NCBI GenBank assembly: GCA_036936605.1
Contig: JAUPFV010000002.1
Span: 315,100,893 to 315,164,892 of the forward strand
Direction of reading: 5' to 3'
Origin: Limnanthes douglasii subsp. nivea
Lineage: Eukaryota > Streptophyta > Magnoliopsida > Brassicales > Limnanthaceae
Length of the DNA: 64,000 bases
Position 1 is the stretch's first letter. Each line of letters starts with the position of its first letter. Made by a program: the position numbers and the translations under genes. Below the pieces are notes generated by a model. It was not told where the DNA came from, searched no databases, and saw nothing but the letters and a program-made list of their open reading frames with translations. Below, piece by piece: positions 10,860 through 19,689 of the stretch.

Positions 10860-10903
10860 GTTAACAAAAATTGGACGCTAATTTAGCCAAACTCTTAATA
10901 TTA
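10860..10903 (-). repeat. right terminal inverted repeat and target duplication of the 8.8-kb MULE
   Basis: Read on the minus strand, GAGTTTGGCTAAATTAGCG and a following TTAACC match the left end. It is followed on the plus strand by TTAATATTA, which shares 7 of 9 bases with the left flank. Confidence 0.75.
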
Positions 10904-10999
10904 TTGCCATTACTTACTCGTATCAGTATATGGAACAGTGTGCGCAGTATATTTGTTTTTTCTATAAAAGATGTTAAGTGGTAGAGGTGTCAAACTGTT

Positions 11000-11150
11000 C
11001 AAACTATAGTTTGCGGTTCTAACGGTTTGCAGTTCTAACGGTTTGCAGTTCTAACGGTTTACTGTTTATGCGGTTCTGGTGGTTTGCGGTCCTAACGGTT
11101 TGCTGTTATTGCGGTTTGTAGTTTTAACGGGCTAGTTTCGCAGTTTATCC
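11000..11150 (+). repeat. left GGTTTGC-rich subterminal block
   Basis: Successive units of GGTTCTAACGGTTTGCAG are followed by GCGGTTCTGGTGGTTTGCGG and a TAGTTTCGCAGTTTATCCAC tail. The same order of motifs recurs in the same orientation at 15,310-15,440. Confidence 0.7.
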
Positions 11151-11354
11151 ACGAGAAAAACCATTTAGACACCGTTTATCAAAATATTTTATAATATTAT
11201 TTAAAATTAATTTGTAAGTGTTAATTGAATCAAATTTTAATAATTGAGATATGTACCATATAAACGAGTTAATTATGCTATTTAATCTATTTTAATTTAA
11301 AAACTATATCATTTTAATCGAAATTCTATAATCAATCAATTACATTCTAAAAAA

Positions 11355-11427
11355 CTAATTGTAATATGATTTTGATATGTTTGATTATATTTATATATTT
11401 AAGATATTTTATATAATATTAGGTCAG
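11355..11427 (+). repeat. left copy of a 70-bp direct repeat flanking the organelle-fragment block
   Basis: AATTGTAATATGATTTTGAT continuing to TTTAAGATATTTTATATAATATTAGGT recurs with few changes at about 12,893-12,963. The organelle-derived block lies between the two copies. Confidence 0.6.
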
Positions 11428-11439
11428 AAATAAAATAGT

Positions 11440-11684
11440 TGAAGGGAAATCCCATTATCAAGTGATAGAAACAGACGCGGCAGCTCCAACGAAATCACCT
11501 TATCATGTGATAGAAACAGATACGACAACCCCAAGCAAGTCTTTTGAGTACGATGTTGAGTTCGCGACAGCCCCATTCGCTTCGATTGAAAAAGATGATA
11601 GTGATTTGGCAACTAACCCAACTGTTTCTTCAGAAGCTTCAGAGTTCTATGAAATACTATTCTTCTTTTCCAAAGTCATAAGAT
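11440..11684 (+). pseudogene. unidentified peptide-coding fragment with an internal repeat
   Basis: The plus-strand frame contains two copies of a unit with the pattern YxVIETDxxxPxKS, followed by FEYDVEFATAPFASIEKDD. I do not recognise it. It begins without a credible start (first ATG at 11,465 lies off the frame edge) and joins directly to the plastid-derived block, so it is probably a captured gene fragment. Confidence 0.35.
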
Positions 11685-11725
11685 AAATGATTAATTACAA
11701 ATATAATATCTATGATCTCTATTCT

Positions 11726-12155
11726 CTATAAAGGACCAGAAATGCCTTGCTTACGTATCATTAGAAAATGCATTAACATAAATACGGCAGTGAGAAGAGG
11801 TAATACAAAAGTGTGTAAACTATATAAACGGGTTAAAGTGGATTGTCCTACACTAGCACTTCCACGTAATAACTCTAACACAGAAGATCTTATTACAGGA
11901 ATAGCATCTGATACACCTGTTACAATTTTGACTGGAATAGCATCTGGTACACCTGTTACAATTTTGACTGCCCAATAACCAATTTGATTCCGAGGTAAGG
12001 AATAACCTGTTACACCAAAAGATGCGGTCAATACATCCAGAACCACACCTGTAACCCAAGTCAATTCGCGGGGTTTTTTAAAACCACCGGTAAGATATAC
12101 ACGAAATACGTGCAAGATCATCATTAGGACCATCATATTTGCCGACCATCGATGA
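11726..12155 (-). pseudogene. petB: plastid petB (cytochrome b6) C-terminal fragment in nuclear DNA
   Basis: The minus-strand frame is recognisable plastid cytochrome b6: [42 protein letters not shown] and the terminal [11 protein letters not shown] followed by a stop. It covers the C-terminal two thirds. A 36-bp tandem duplication near 11,900-11,970 doubles the segment [12 protein letters not shown], which the real protein has once. A substitution (RNQIGY) replaces a conserved Trp-Asp. In the plastid this protein is a core subunit of the cytochrome b6f complex; here it is a non-functional insertion fused directly to a ycf1 piece. Confidence 0.92.
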
Positions 12156-12546
12156 ATTAATCAACATTTATATGTTTCGATGCAACAACAAGATGTTATT
12201 TGTTACAAGTAGTTTTGTTGGTTGGTTAATTGGTCACATTTTATTCATGAAATGGGTTGGATTGGTATTAGTCTGGATACAACAAAATAATTCTATTAGG
12301 TCTAATGTACTTATTCGATCTAATAAGTATAAGTACATTGTGTCAGAATTGATAAATTCTATGGCTCGAATCTTTAGTATTCTCTTATTTATTACCTGTA
12401 TCCACTATTTATGCACAATACCGTCACCTATTTTTACTAAAAAAATAAAAGGAACCTCAGAAACGGAAGAAAGGGAGGGGACTAAACAGGACCAAGAGGT
12501 ATCCACCGAAGAAGACCTTTTTCCTTCTCTTTATTCGAAAACATAG
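12155..12546 (+). pseudogene. ycf1: plastid ycf1 (TIC214) fragment in nuclear DNA
   Basis: The plus-strand frame matches the N-terminal membrane region of plastid Ycf1: [40 protein letters not shown] and [15 protein letters not shown], followed by a Glu/Thr-rich stretch ([12 protein letters not shown]). It starts abruptly at the junction with petB and ends at the junction with rps8. It contains a KYKY insertion and several substitutions. The intact protein belongs to the inner-envelope translocon; this is a dead fragment. Confidence 0.9.
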
Positions 12547-12547
12547 A

Positions 12548-12655
12548 CGAAATAAGAAAAAACCATATAGAACTCTTTTAAATTTAAAACGACTCAGTCA
12601 ACCTGGTTTACGAATTTATTCTAACTATCAACGAATTCCGAAAGATTTCATTTTT
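12548..12655 (+). pseudogene. rps8: plastid rps8 C-terminal fragment in nuclear DNA
   Basis: The frame reads [20 protein letters not shown] and then [13 protein letters not shown], typical of plastid ribosomal protein S8. About 100 bp is present, and the match stops after the Lys. It follows the ycf1 piece directly, although the two genes are far apart in plastid genomes. Confidence 0.8.
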
Positions 12656-12674
12656 TAATCACTCTTTCGTTCCT

Positions 12675-12765
12675 TCATATACCTCCCCACCAATAGATAG
12701 AGACAAATGGGAATAACCAAACCACGTCTACAAAATGCTAGTACCATGCAGCTGCTCCAAAGCCA
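12675..12765 (-). pseudogene. cox3: mitochondrial cox3 C-terminal fragment in nuclear DNA
   Basis: The minus-strand frame ends HFVDVVWLF..FVSIYWWGGI and a stop, the characteristic C-terminus of mitochondrial cytochrome c oxidase subunit III. An upstream codon reads as a stop where the protein has Trp or Tyr. About 90 bp is present. Its presence beside plastid pieces shows that the block mixes both organelle genomes. Confidence 0.8.
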
Positions 12766-12892
12766 GGTAGATATTAAATAAAATATATACATCTAATTGT
12801 ATTTTGATTACAACTTTCAATATTATTGAAAATATTTTTAAGATTATAAAATTAATAATTTGATTGTCTTAAACAAGATATCGTAAACAATA

Positions 12893-12963
12893 TAATTGTA
12901 ATATGACTTGTATATTGTTTGATTATATTTAGATATTTAAGATATTTTATTTAATATTAGGTA
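12893..12963 (+). repeat. right copy of the 70-bp direct repeat flanking the organelle-fragment block
   Basis: It matches 11,355-11,427 across nearly its whole length, ending in TTAATATTAGGT. Nearby, AGGTAGATATTAAATA (12,765) and AGGTACATATTAAATA (12,960) form another short duplication. Confidence 0.6.
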
Positions 12964-12965
12964 CA

Positions 12966-13231
12966 TATTAAATAATATATACCGATTAGACATATAATTG
13001 TATTCTTATTTTAAATTATTAGGTAGTTCTTTACATCTTTCAAGCTTGAAGTGTATATGTTTAGATGATTTAAATAGTTTAGAGCTACTTTTTTGAACTA
13101 TTCAATATTTGAAGTATAAATTTAAAGTTTTTAAAATTGTATAAGTATATGCATAAACATAAATTTCATTTGAATAACAAAATAAAAATTGAAATTGAAA
13201 GAGATTTAAATAACTTTTAATAACAATAATA
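12966..13231. other. AT-rich spacer
   Basis: No open frame or repeat of note between the organelle block and the tandem array. Confidence 0.5.
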
Positions 13232-13525
13232 GTTTCAATTCTCTATTTATAGAGTTTTTTTTAAAATAATAGTTCGAATTCTCTATTTATAGAGTTTTAA
13301 TTTTTTTTAAATAATAGTTTGAATTCCCTAGTTAGAGTTTTAATTTTTTTTGAAATAGTTTGAATTCCCTATTTATAGAGTTATAATGTTTTTTAAATAA
13401 TAGTTTGAATTCCCTATTTATATAGTTTTATTTATTTTTTAAAAAATAGTAGTTCGAATTCCCTATATATAGAGTTTTATATTTATTTTTAAATAGTTCA
13501 AATTTCATATTTATAAAAAAAAAAT
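13232..13525 (-). repeat. tandem array of seven 40-47 bp units carrying a reverse-oriented TATA-like motif
   Basis: Each unit reads ATAGTTYGAATTCYCTATTT followed by ATAGAGTTTT and a T/A-rich linker; starts are near 13,236, 13,270, 13,313, 13,354, 13,400, 13,447 and 13,493. On the minus strand the core is CTATAAATAGGGAATTC. The array ends about 50 bp before the plus-strand TATA box of the next gene, which has the same core CTATAAATAGAGG in the opposite orientation. Confidence 0.75.
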
Positions 13526-13565
13526 TATAAAAATTATTATTTTCGAAATTTTTGAATTTTTTTAT

Positions 13566-13640
13566 GGGTCTCCCCTATAAATAGAGGAGACCCCAACTCC
13601 AAACTCACACACTCTCTAAATCTACTCTACATCTCTCTAA
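13566..13640 (+). promoter_or_regulatory. core promoter with the TATA box in a perfect inverted repeat
   Basis: TATAAATA at 13,576-13,583 lies in a 12-bp loop between GGGTCTCC (13,566-13,573) and GGAGACCC (13,586-13,593). A CT-rich leader follows (ACACACTCTCTAAATCTAC, CATCTCTCTAAATCTCTC), typical of plant transcription start regions. The ATG at 13,791 lies about 180-190 bp downstream of the expected start. Confidence 0.7.
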
Positions 13641-13790
13641 ATCTCTCTACTTGTTCTAGAATTTCTATAAAACTCTACTTTCTTATTTTACATATTGTAG
13701 TTGTTCTTTCGAAATAGTTAGATTTTTTTTCCGAAAAATAATTGTTATTAGTTTTTATTACTTGTTATTTGTGATTATCCCAAATTCTCA

Positions 13791-14303
13791 ATGGCGTTTT
13801 ATGGCTTCAACAAAAGGTTAGGACAAGCAACCAAGAAAACTGATTTTTCGAAATCTTCTTCCTTTATGATGTCTCCTCCACCGGAGAGGGATCCGATCAC
13901 ACGACGCGTCAAATCTGCCACTGCACCTACGAATATGAGTAAGACCGTTAAACAATCTTTTAGTTCTAAGATGTTCGATAAGGAGACACGAAGCGTCAAA
14001 CCAGCCACTACACGTACAACTTTGAGTAAGACCGCCAAACAAACTTTTAGTTCCAAAATGGTTGACAAGGTGACACGAAGTGTCAAACACCCGACTATAA
14101 CTAAGAGTAAGACCGTTGTTCCTAAACAAAGTCTTAGTACGAAGACGAAGATGGTCGATTTGATTGCTGCTGCGTTAAGTAAGGTTAATCGTGAGACTCG
14201 AGGTAAAGTTTTGGCAGATCCTTTACAAATTGCAGTTACTGTTGAGAAAGTTTTGCGTCTTAAAAAAGTGGCTAGCGACAGGAAACTAAAAAAAGTATTT
14301 TAG
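13791..14303 (+). CDS. small basic protein with internal repeats, family unknown (170 residues)
   Basis: A single open frame from ATG in good plant context (CTCAATGGCG) to TAG, intact. Residues of about 30-115 contain three diverged copies of a unit like TRRVKSATAPTNMSKTVKQS, each ending FSSKMxDK. The C-terminal 50 residues (DLIAAALSKVNRETRGKVL) look helical and basic. There are no cysteines, no signal peptide and no membrane segment. It is rich in Lys, Ser and Thr, like a nucleic-acid-binding or structural protein, but I recognise no domain. It has its own TATA promoter and lies inside a candidate transposon among organelle debris. The open frame, start context and promoter suggest a real expressed gene. 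Confidence 0.65.
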   Translation: MAFYGFNKRLGQATKKTDFSKSSSFMMSPPPERDPITRRVKSATAPTNMSKTVKQSFSSKMFDKETRSVKPATTRTTLSKTAKQTFSSKMVDKVTRSVKHPTITKSKTVVPKQSLSTKTKMVDLIAAALSKVNRETRGKVLADPLQIAVTVEKVLRLKKVASDRKLKKVF

Positions 14304-14500
14304 ATTTTGTATTTTAATTTGAAATCATTTGTACAACTCATTCTCGCAAGAGTATAAACTGTGAACGACTAAATAAACAAAAAAATATTTATCTTTTATT
14401 ATAATAAGTCGAGTTGTACTATCAAATAATTATAAGATAACATTTTTATTAAAATAATAATAATAACAACAACATAACTTGTTATATTAAATATTTTAAT

Positions 14501-15065
14501 ATAACTTGTAATCTTTTAGCATGATAAAATCTGATTTTGGTTTAAAAAATAATAAATAACACTTGTAATATTTAAAACCAAATCACAATAATAATATTCA
14601 AAATGTAATATTAAAATTATAACAATATAACTTGTAATCTTTAGCATGATAAAATCTGATTTTGGTTTAAAAAATAATAAATAACACTTGTAATATTTAA
14701 AACCAAATCACAATAATAATATTCGAAATGTAATATTAAAATTATAACAATATAACTTGTAATATTTTAGCATGATAAAATCTGATTTTGGTTTAAAAAT
14801 AATAACAAACACATGTAATATTTATAACCAAATCACAATAATAATATTCAAAATGTAGTATCAAAATTATAACAATCTAGCTTGTAATCTTTTACCATGA
14901 TAAAATCTGATTTTGGTTTAAAAAATAATAACAAACACTTGTAATATTTAAAACCAAATCACAATAGTAATCAAAATGTAATATTCAAATTATAACCATA
15001 AAATTTGGAATATTTTACCATGATAAGATATAGTTTTGGTTTGTAACATAATATCAACACCACTA
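14501..15065 (+). repeat. tandem repeat, about 125-bp period, four to five copies
   Basis: The marker ATAACTTGTAATCTTTTAGC recurs at about 14,501, 14,627, 14,752, 14,878 and, diverged, near 14,998. Each is followed by ATGATAAAATCTGATTTTGG and AACCAAATCACAATAATAAT. The copies weaken towards the right. It lies 3' of the 170-residue gene. Confidence 0.85.
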
Positions 15066-15309
15066 ATATTGGATCCCAAAACATAATCATAATATTCAAA
15101 ATGTAATAATAACATAAATAATATTTAAAATTTTGCATTATATAATAATTACAACACTTAAAATATTAATAACCAAAACAAATTAATACTAACCAAAATG
15201 TAATAATAATTTTATAATCATATACAATATCTCAATATTTTTTAAATATAACTTAAAATATGATTTTGGTTATAAAATAATTAAAACACTTATAATATTT
15301 ATAGATAAA

Positions 15310-15440
15310 CCGCGGTTTTCGGTTCTAACAGTTTGCGATTCGGACGTTTTATTCCTTATGCGGTTTCGGCGGTTTACGGTTTCAACGATTTGCTGAAGGT
15401 TTGCGATTTTAATGGACCAATTTCACAATTTACCCGTCGA
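15310..15440 (+). repeat. right GGTTTGC-rich subterminal block
   Basis: It contains GGTTCTAACAGTTTGCG, GCGGTTTCGGCGGTTTACGG and CAATTTCACAATTTACCCG. It is a diverged direct-orientation copy of the block at 11,000-11,150. Confidence 0.7.
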
Positions 15441-16100
15441 TTTACAAACAACAGTTCTCCAACTTTTAACGGGGGTTCTGGAACCATTACACACATCTAC
15501 TAAAAGATAATACTCTTTTATCCTAACTATTTGGACCAGTAATAACGGTAACCTAAAGTTTTTATAATGACGAGATTGTCCTTTTATTTAGTTTAATGGA
15601 TAGCTATAAAATTATACTCATTCAATTTAAACGGATTAACATATATTTAATATTTTCTTTAATATGAATTACTATAATTCTTAACTTTAGTAATGATAAA
15701 TATATTTTTTATTTAATTTTTTAAATAATTAAAATATTAAATTAAATCGATTTTAAAAAGACTTAAATAACAAATTGGATTTGAAAGTCTAAATAACTAG
15801 TTTTGACAAAGAATTTATAATTAAGTAAATAAAAAAATTACAATAAAAAAATCTAAAATGTTTTTATATTTTTTTAAATGATTTTAAAACTATAGTTTTA
15901 AATTTAAAAGGAATAAAATGTTTTTATATATATTTAAAATTCAAAATTTAACCCATTTAAACACTAGTCTATTTATTTTTTAAAACTGTTTTCGTTTAAA
16001 TTAAAAATTCAAAAATGCAATAACTTTAAAAAAAATGATTTAAAGACACTTTTAAATAACTAATTGGGTTTAAAAGTTTGAATGGTTAGCTTTTTGACAA

Positions 16101-16151
<51 letters not shown>
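16101..16151. repeat. (TAA)n microsatellite
   Basis: About 17 uninterrupted trinucleotide units. Confidence 0.95.
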
Positions 16152-17299
16152 TGAAATAAATAACAAAATTATCAAAGTGTCTTATATTTTTATTTAAGTT
16201 TTTTTGAAAGAAAGTTCATTTAAAAAGTATCGTTTTAAGTTTGAAAAAGTAAACCGTTCATTTATTTAAAATTCAAAATTAAAACTGATTGGAATAATTA
16301 TTAAAAAGTAATTAATTATATAAAAAAAATTATTAATTGGTTTTTCATAAATTAATTAATAATTAAAAATGATATTAATTTAAATTATTAACTTAACCTA
16401 GCATATTGAAACTAAAAAACAGTCCGTAGAAACAATTAATCTAAGCTACGCGTTAAAAGCCCTTTTATTTCACCCAAAAAAAAATGATAAACATTTTCGA
16501 TAAATAAATATATTATAGGTTTTAAAAAATGACTTTGGTCGCGGATCTCTGGATGATCATACCTCTTCCTTACCCTTTTAGGTCGGACATGAAACCAACC
16601 AGACTCAAAATAAAAGATTTGCGATAAAACTCTACAGCTTAGACACTTGATTTAAAGACAGTGATGTGAACATATTATTTTGTAGTGCCTTTATGGTTTG
16701 AAGATCTTTATGGTTTGAAGATGGGATTCATATTTACATACAGAAGTTGAAATATGCAGGATCTATATATTTAATAATAAATTATGTTTTGTTACCATAT
16801 AAATATTACAATAAAACTTATACTTTTAATCTCTCTAGTAGATTTTTTTTATAAAAAAGTATTGATTTTTTTACAAAATAAAAGTTATTAAACAGTAAAT
16901 ATATTTAAAATAATAATAATTAAAAACTAAAAAAAAGGGACTTATACTTGTTTTTACTATCTTGTCCTCATTTTACCTTTTAATTTATAACTTGATGTTA
17001 TTAACTATTATGAAACTCTTATATCAACAAACACATGATTTAGCTAAATTTAATCTAACATATATGATTTAACTTCTAAAATTAAACCTTAAAACAAAAA
17101 AAAACCTTCAAATTTCTTAAAAATTACTCATGGAAGAGGAAAACACCCTAGCTAAAGATTTAACAGCGGAGAACATCACTCAATCAACCAACAAGATAAT
17201 TTAATCTTGTTTTTTAGTTTTACATTCATGTAAGAGAATCTCTGTTAAAAAAACATATTTTTGAAAATCCAAGACAACTAATTCCAAGACAACAGTTAG

Positions 17300-17475
17300 G
17301 AATTAGGTGCTTTTTTTCAAGAAAAAAACATCTGATTCCGATCTCGGAATTAGGTGCGTTTTATTTTATAAAAAAAACACTTGATTTTGAGACAGCACCT
17401 CGGAGTCAGGTGCTTTTATTTAAAAAAACGCACCAAAATCCGAGATGTTGTTTCAGAATTAGGTGCATTTCATCT
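17300..17475. repeat. cluster of GGAATTAGGTGC motifs with poly-A/T linkers
   Basis: Four plus-strand copies (AGGAATTAGGTGC, CGGAATTAGGTGCG, CGGAGTCAGGTGC, CAGAATTAGGTGC) each run into a T-rich tract. Two opposite-strand counterparts occur (GCACCTCGGAGT and GCACCAAAATCCGAG). They could pair as hairpins. Function unknown. Confidence 0.6.
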
Positions 17476-18599
17476 GTTTTAATAAACAATGATGCATTTT
17501 AAAGTGTTGTTGTTTTTTAAAATAACGAATGATTTCTACCTTAGACGAATTCGAAAGAGACTGCCGTTGTTTTGTCAAGATTAAAATAGAAATCGAGTAG
17601 TTGGCCGTGGTTTGTTGTTTTTCAAGATTTGAAGAGAAATCCTGAAGAGGAGACCGTCTTTATAGTGGCTAGGCTAGGGTTAGGGTTTATGGGGGATTGG
17701 TGTGAGAAGCTAATAGGAGTGGTTGTGTGTATAAGTTAATATGATGGAGATAGTTGGGATGATTGTAGAAATCGATAGAGTTGCTGGAGGAGAATCAATG
17801 GGTTTGGAATAAAAATAAAGAAATAGGTAAATATGTTATTTCATTTATGGAGAAATAACAAAATAGAGTTTCTTTTTATTTATGGAAGAAATAAAAAAAT
17901 TGATGGAGGAAATAGCTTCGGCCAATAAAATATTATTCGTTTTGTTTTTCATCCGCAAAATTGTTAGTACAAAAATTCTTATTAATTAAAAAAGACAAAC
18001 ACAAAAAATAAACATAACTTGCTATATGCTATAAACTTAATTATACAACCGAACCTCCAATCAAGAATATAACTACATCCAATCATATATATCTCGAATA
18101 AGACCTAAAAAAGTTAGAAGAAGAAAAATGAATTTAGAGGTGTAAAAATTAATAGGGAAAGATATATAGATTTACATAGGCAAGCCCCTAGTTTGTAAAC
18201 TCTATTTTATTTGGGATGGTTGTTGAAACGAATGAAAGAAAATAGGGTTAAGATTTTTGGTTGGTGAAATTGGAGAGAATGAAATAAAATAGTTAAAAAA
18301 TAATAGATTTATATAGTTATTAAAAATATTATGACATAATTGGATATTAAATGGTAATTGATAGGTTTAATAAAGGGTTTAGTCCACGTACTACCCTTGT
18401 TTTTATAGAAAATGTTTATTTAACTCTTCTATTTACTAATCTAAAATCTAACTATATTTTATAATATTTAAAATATTTTTAATTAGTTATATAAAAGATT
18501 TTAGTGTTTTACTTAATTACTAACTTTTTTTTTATTCTATTTTTATCATAATAACATTGTGTTTCTTTCTATCTCCGCATAAACAATATAACAATATAT

Positions 18600-18817
18600 A
18601 GTAGCTATTGTGAAAGGGGTAAGGCATACTTGTGATCAAAAGTTTTGAGTTCGAGTCTCTCTACGTATGCTTTCTCTGTTGAGTCTGCCACCTTGTGTGG
18701 TTTACCTTCTGACGTTGGTTTGCAGGCTATTGCGTGAGACTGGGGGTTTACCCTTTGCGCACTCATTACACTCTGAATAGCGGCTGCGGGTTTCCTCCGA
18801 AGAAAAGAAAAAAAAAA
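18600..18817 (+). mobile_element. tRNA-derived SINE
   Basis: It has a B-box-like GAGTTCGAGTCTC at 18,648-18,660, downstream of an A-box-like region (GGGGTAAGGCAT). Then come the plant SINE body words GGGGGTTTACCC, TTTGCGCACTCATT and AGCGGCTGCGGGTTTCC, and an A-rich tail (AAGAAAAGAAAAAAAAAA). The length of about 215 bp fits the class. RNA polymerase III would transcribe it and LINE enzymes would mobilise it. Confidence 0.75.
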
Positions 18818-19090
18818 TCTCAATCTTCAATTAAGAGTCTCTTCCATGTTGTCTATAGGATAAAAAGATTAAAAATTTATCTCATTGCCCTCTGAATAGC
18901 GGTTGGGAAAAAAACATCTCAATTAATATTGAGAGTCTCTTCCATATTGTCCATGGGATAAAAAAGATTAATTTTTTTATCTCATTGCCCTCTGAATAGG
19001 GGCTGCCGGTTCTCTGTCCAAAACAAAAAAAATATCTCAATTAATATTGAGAATCTCTTCCATGTTGTCCACGGGATAAAAAGAATTAAA
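18818..19090 (+). repeat. two further partial tandem copies of the SINE 3' end and its flank, about 110-bp period
   Basis: ATCTCAAT..ATTAAGAGTCTC, CTTCCATGTTGTC and TCATTGCCCTCTGAATAG recur about every 110 bp. The SINE-like GAATAGCGGCTG occurs at about 18,776 and, mutated, at about 18,894 and 18,994. This is a local tandem duplication rather than independent insertions. Confidence 0.65.
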
Positions 19091-19689
19091 AAATTGTCAC
19101 GCTTTAGAAGGTAACTTAGATCTCTTTTGAAAGTAAGACATTAGAAGCTAACTTAGATCTCTTTTGAAAATAAGAAAATTATTATTATTCCTTCTTTTTT
19201 ATGTTGAATATAATATACTTTCCATATCAAATATTATATATAAATATCTGCTTGAGAAAAAATAATATTCCAAAATAGCTTTTCTGTTGCAACTATTATT
19301 AGAAATATTTATTTCATTAAAAAAGTATGATATTTTTGAAATAATATTAAAAACAAAATTTTATGTTTTTCTTCTCAAATAATAGTTTGAAAATTTTATG
19401 TTTTTCTTCTCAAAATTTTAAGTTTTTCTTCTCAAACATAAAAGCATTCATAATAAAAAAAATTATAGTTTTGAAAAAAGACGTTTTTAAAAACTTCCTA
19501 AATATTTTGTCAAACTCAATAAAGAGCTTTAAATGAGAGTTAATACTCATAAAAACTTGGTCTAACCTATTAAATAACTTTGAATATAAATATATATAAA
19601 ATAAAATCTTTAAAGGCTTAAACTAAAATCTACAGATATCAGTTTAAAATAATAATTAACCATCTAAAAAACTATTTTAGGGCGGTAGT
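19091..19689. other. AT-rich spacer with small duplications
   Basis: A 36-bp direct duplication around GCTAACTTAGATCTCTTTTG (19,105-19,170) and repeats of TTTTATGTTTTTCTTCTCAAA (19,358-19,440). No gene seen. Confidence 0.5.

Larger units (their letters stand above)
2080..10894. mobile_element. Mutator-like DNA transposon (MULE) carrying PMD and FAR1-MULE-OTU genes, about 8.8 kb
   Basis: The left end begins GGGTTTGACTAAATTA at 2,080. The right end, read inward on the minus strand from 10,894, begins GAGTTTGGCTAAATTAG. The inverted similarity continues for roughly 35 bp. The flanking 9-mers are TTAATACGA (2,071-2,079) and TTAATATTA (10,895-10,903), 7 of 9 alike, which is the target-duplication length expected of Mutator elements. 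The boundaries are supported by the related 1.0-kb element at 32,231-33,238, whose ends align to both ends of this one. Inside are a PMD gene (plus), two small ORFs (plus), a transposase-OTU gene (minus) and three GC-rich arrays. Both large genes carry stops or frameshifts, so this copy may be inactive unless some lesions are sequence errors. Confidence 0.85.
10973..15500. mobile_element. candidate hAT-like composite element, about 4.5 kb
   Basis: The 8-mer TAAAAGAT occurs at 10,965-10,972 and at 15,501-15,508, an 8-bp duplication as expected for hAT elements. Near the left end is TAGAGGTGTCAAAC. The right end read inward starts GTAGATGTGTGTAATGG, only loosely similar. Blocks of about 120 bp rich in GGTTTGC/GGTTCTAACGG sit just inside both ends, but in the same rather than inverted orientation, which is unusual. 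No transposase is seen. The contents are organelle gene fragments, an unclassified 170-codon gene and a 125-bp tandem repeat. The termini are tentative. Confidence 0.45.
15509..18599. other. long AT-rich stretch without a recognisable gene
   Basis: No supported coding region in about 3 kb. It contains a (TAA)n microsatellite at about 16,101-16,151 and a group of GGAATTAGGTGC motifs at 17,300-17,475, listed separately. Isolated GGTTAGGGTTT at 17,677-17,687 is a single telomere-like word. Confidence 0.6.

Noticed and set aside
10606..10881. 91-codon frame rich in FLKFLKF
   Set aside because: By-product of a T-rich subterminal tract of the MULE; no domain or start context.
11726..12655. Functional plastid genes or plastid contamination of the assembly
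   Set aside because: The pieces are partial, fused out of plastid order, carry a duplication and substitutions, and adjoin mitochondrial and nuclear sequence.
11000..15440. GGTTTGC-rich blocks as LTRs of a short retroelement
   Set aside because: They face the same way, but there is no TG..CA end, primer site or purine tract, and similarity is limited to about 120 bp.
17677..17690. Telomere-like word AGGGTTAGGGTTT
   Set aside because: Only one or two units; not a telomeric array.
18640..18665. Stand-alone tRNA gene
   Set aside because: A B-box-like word is present, but no cloverleaf could be made and the following sequence is a SINE body with an A-tail.
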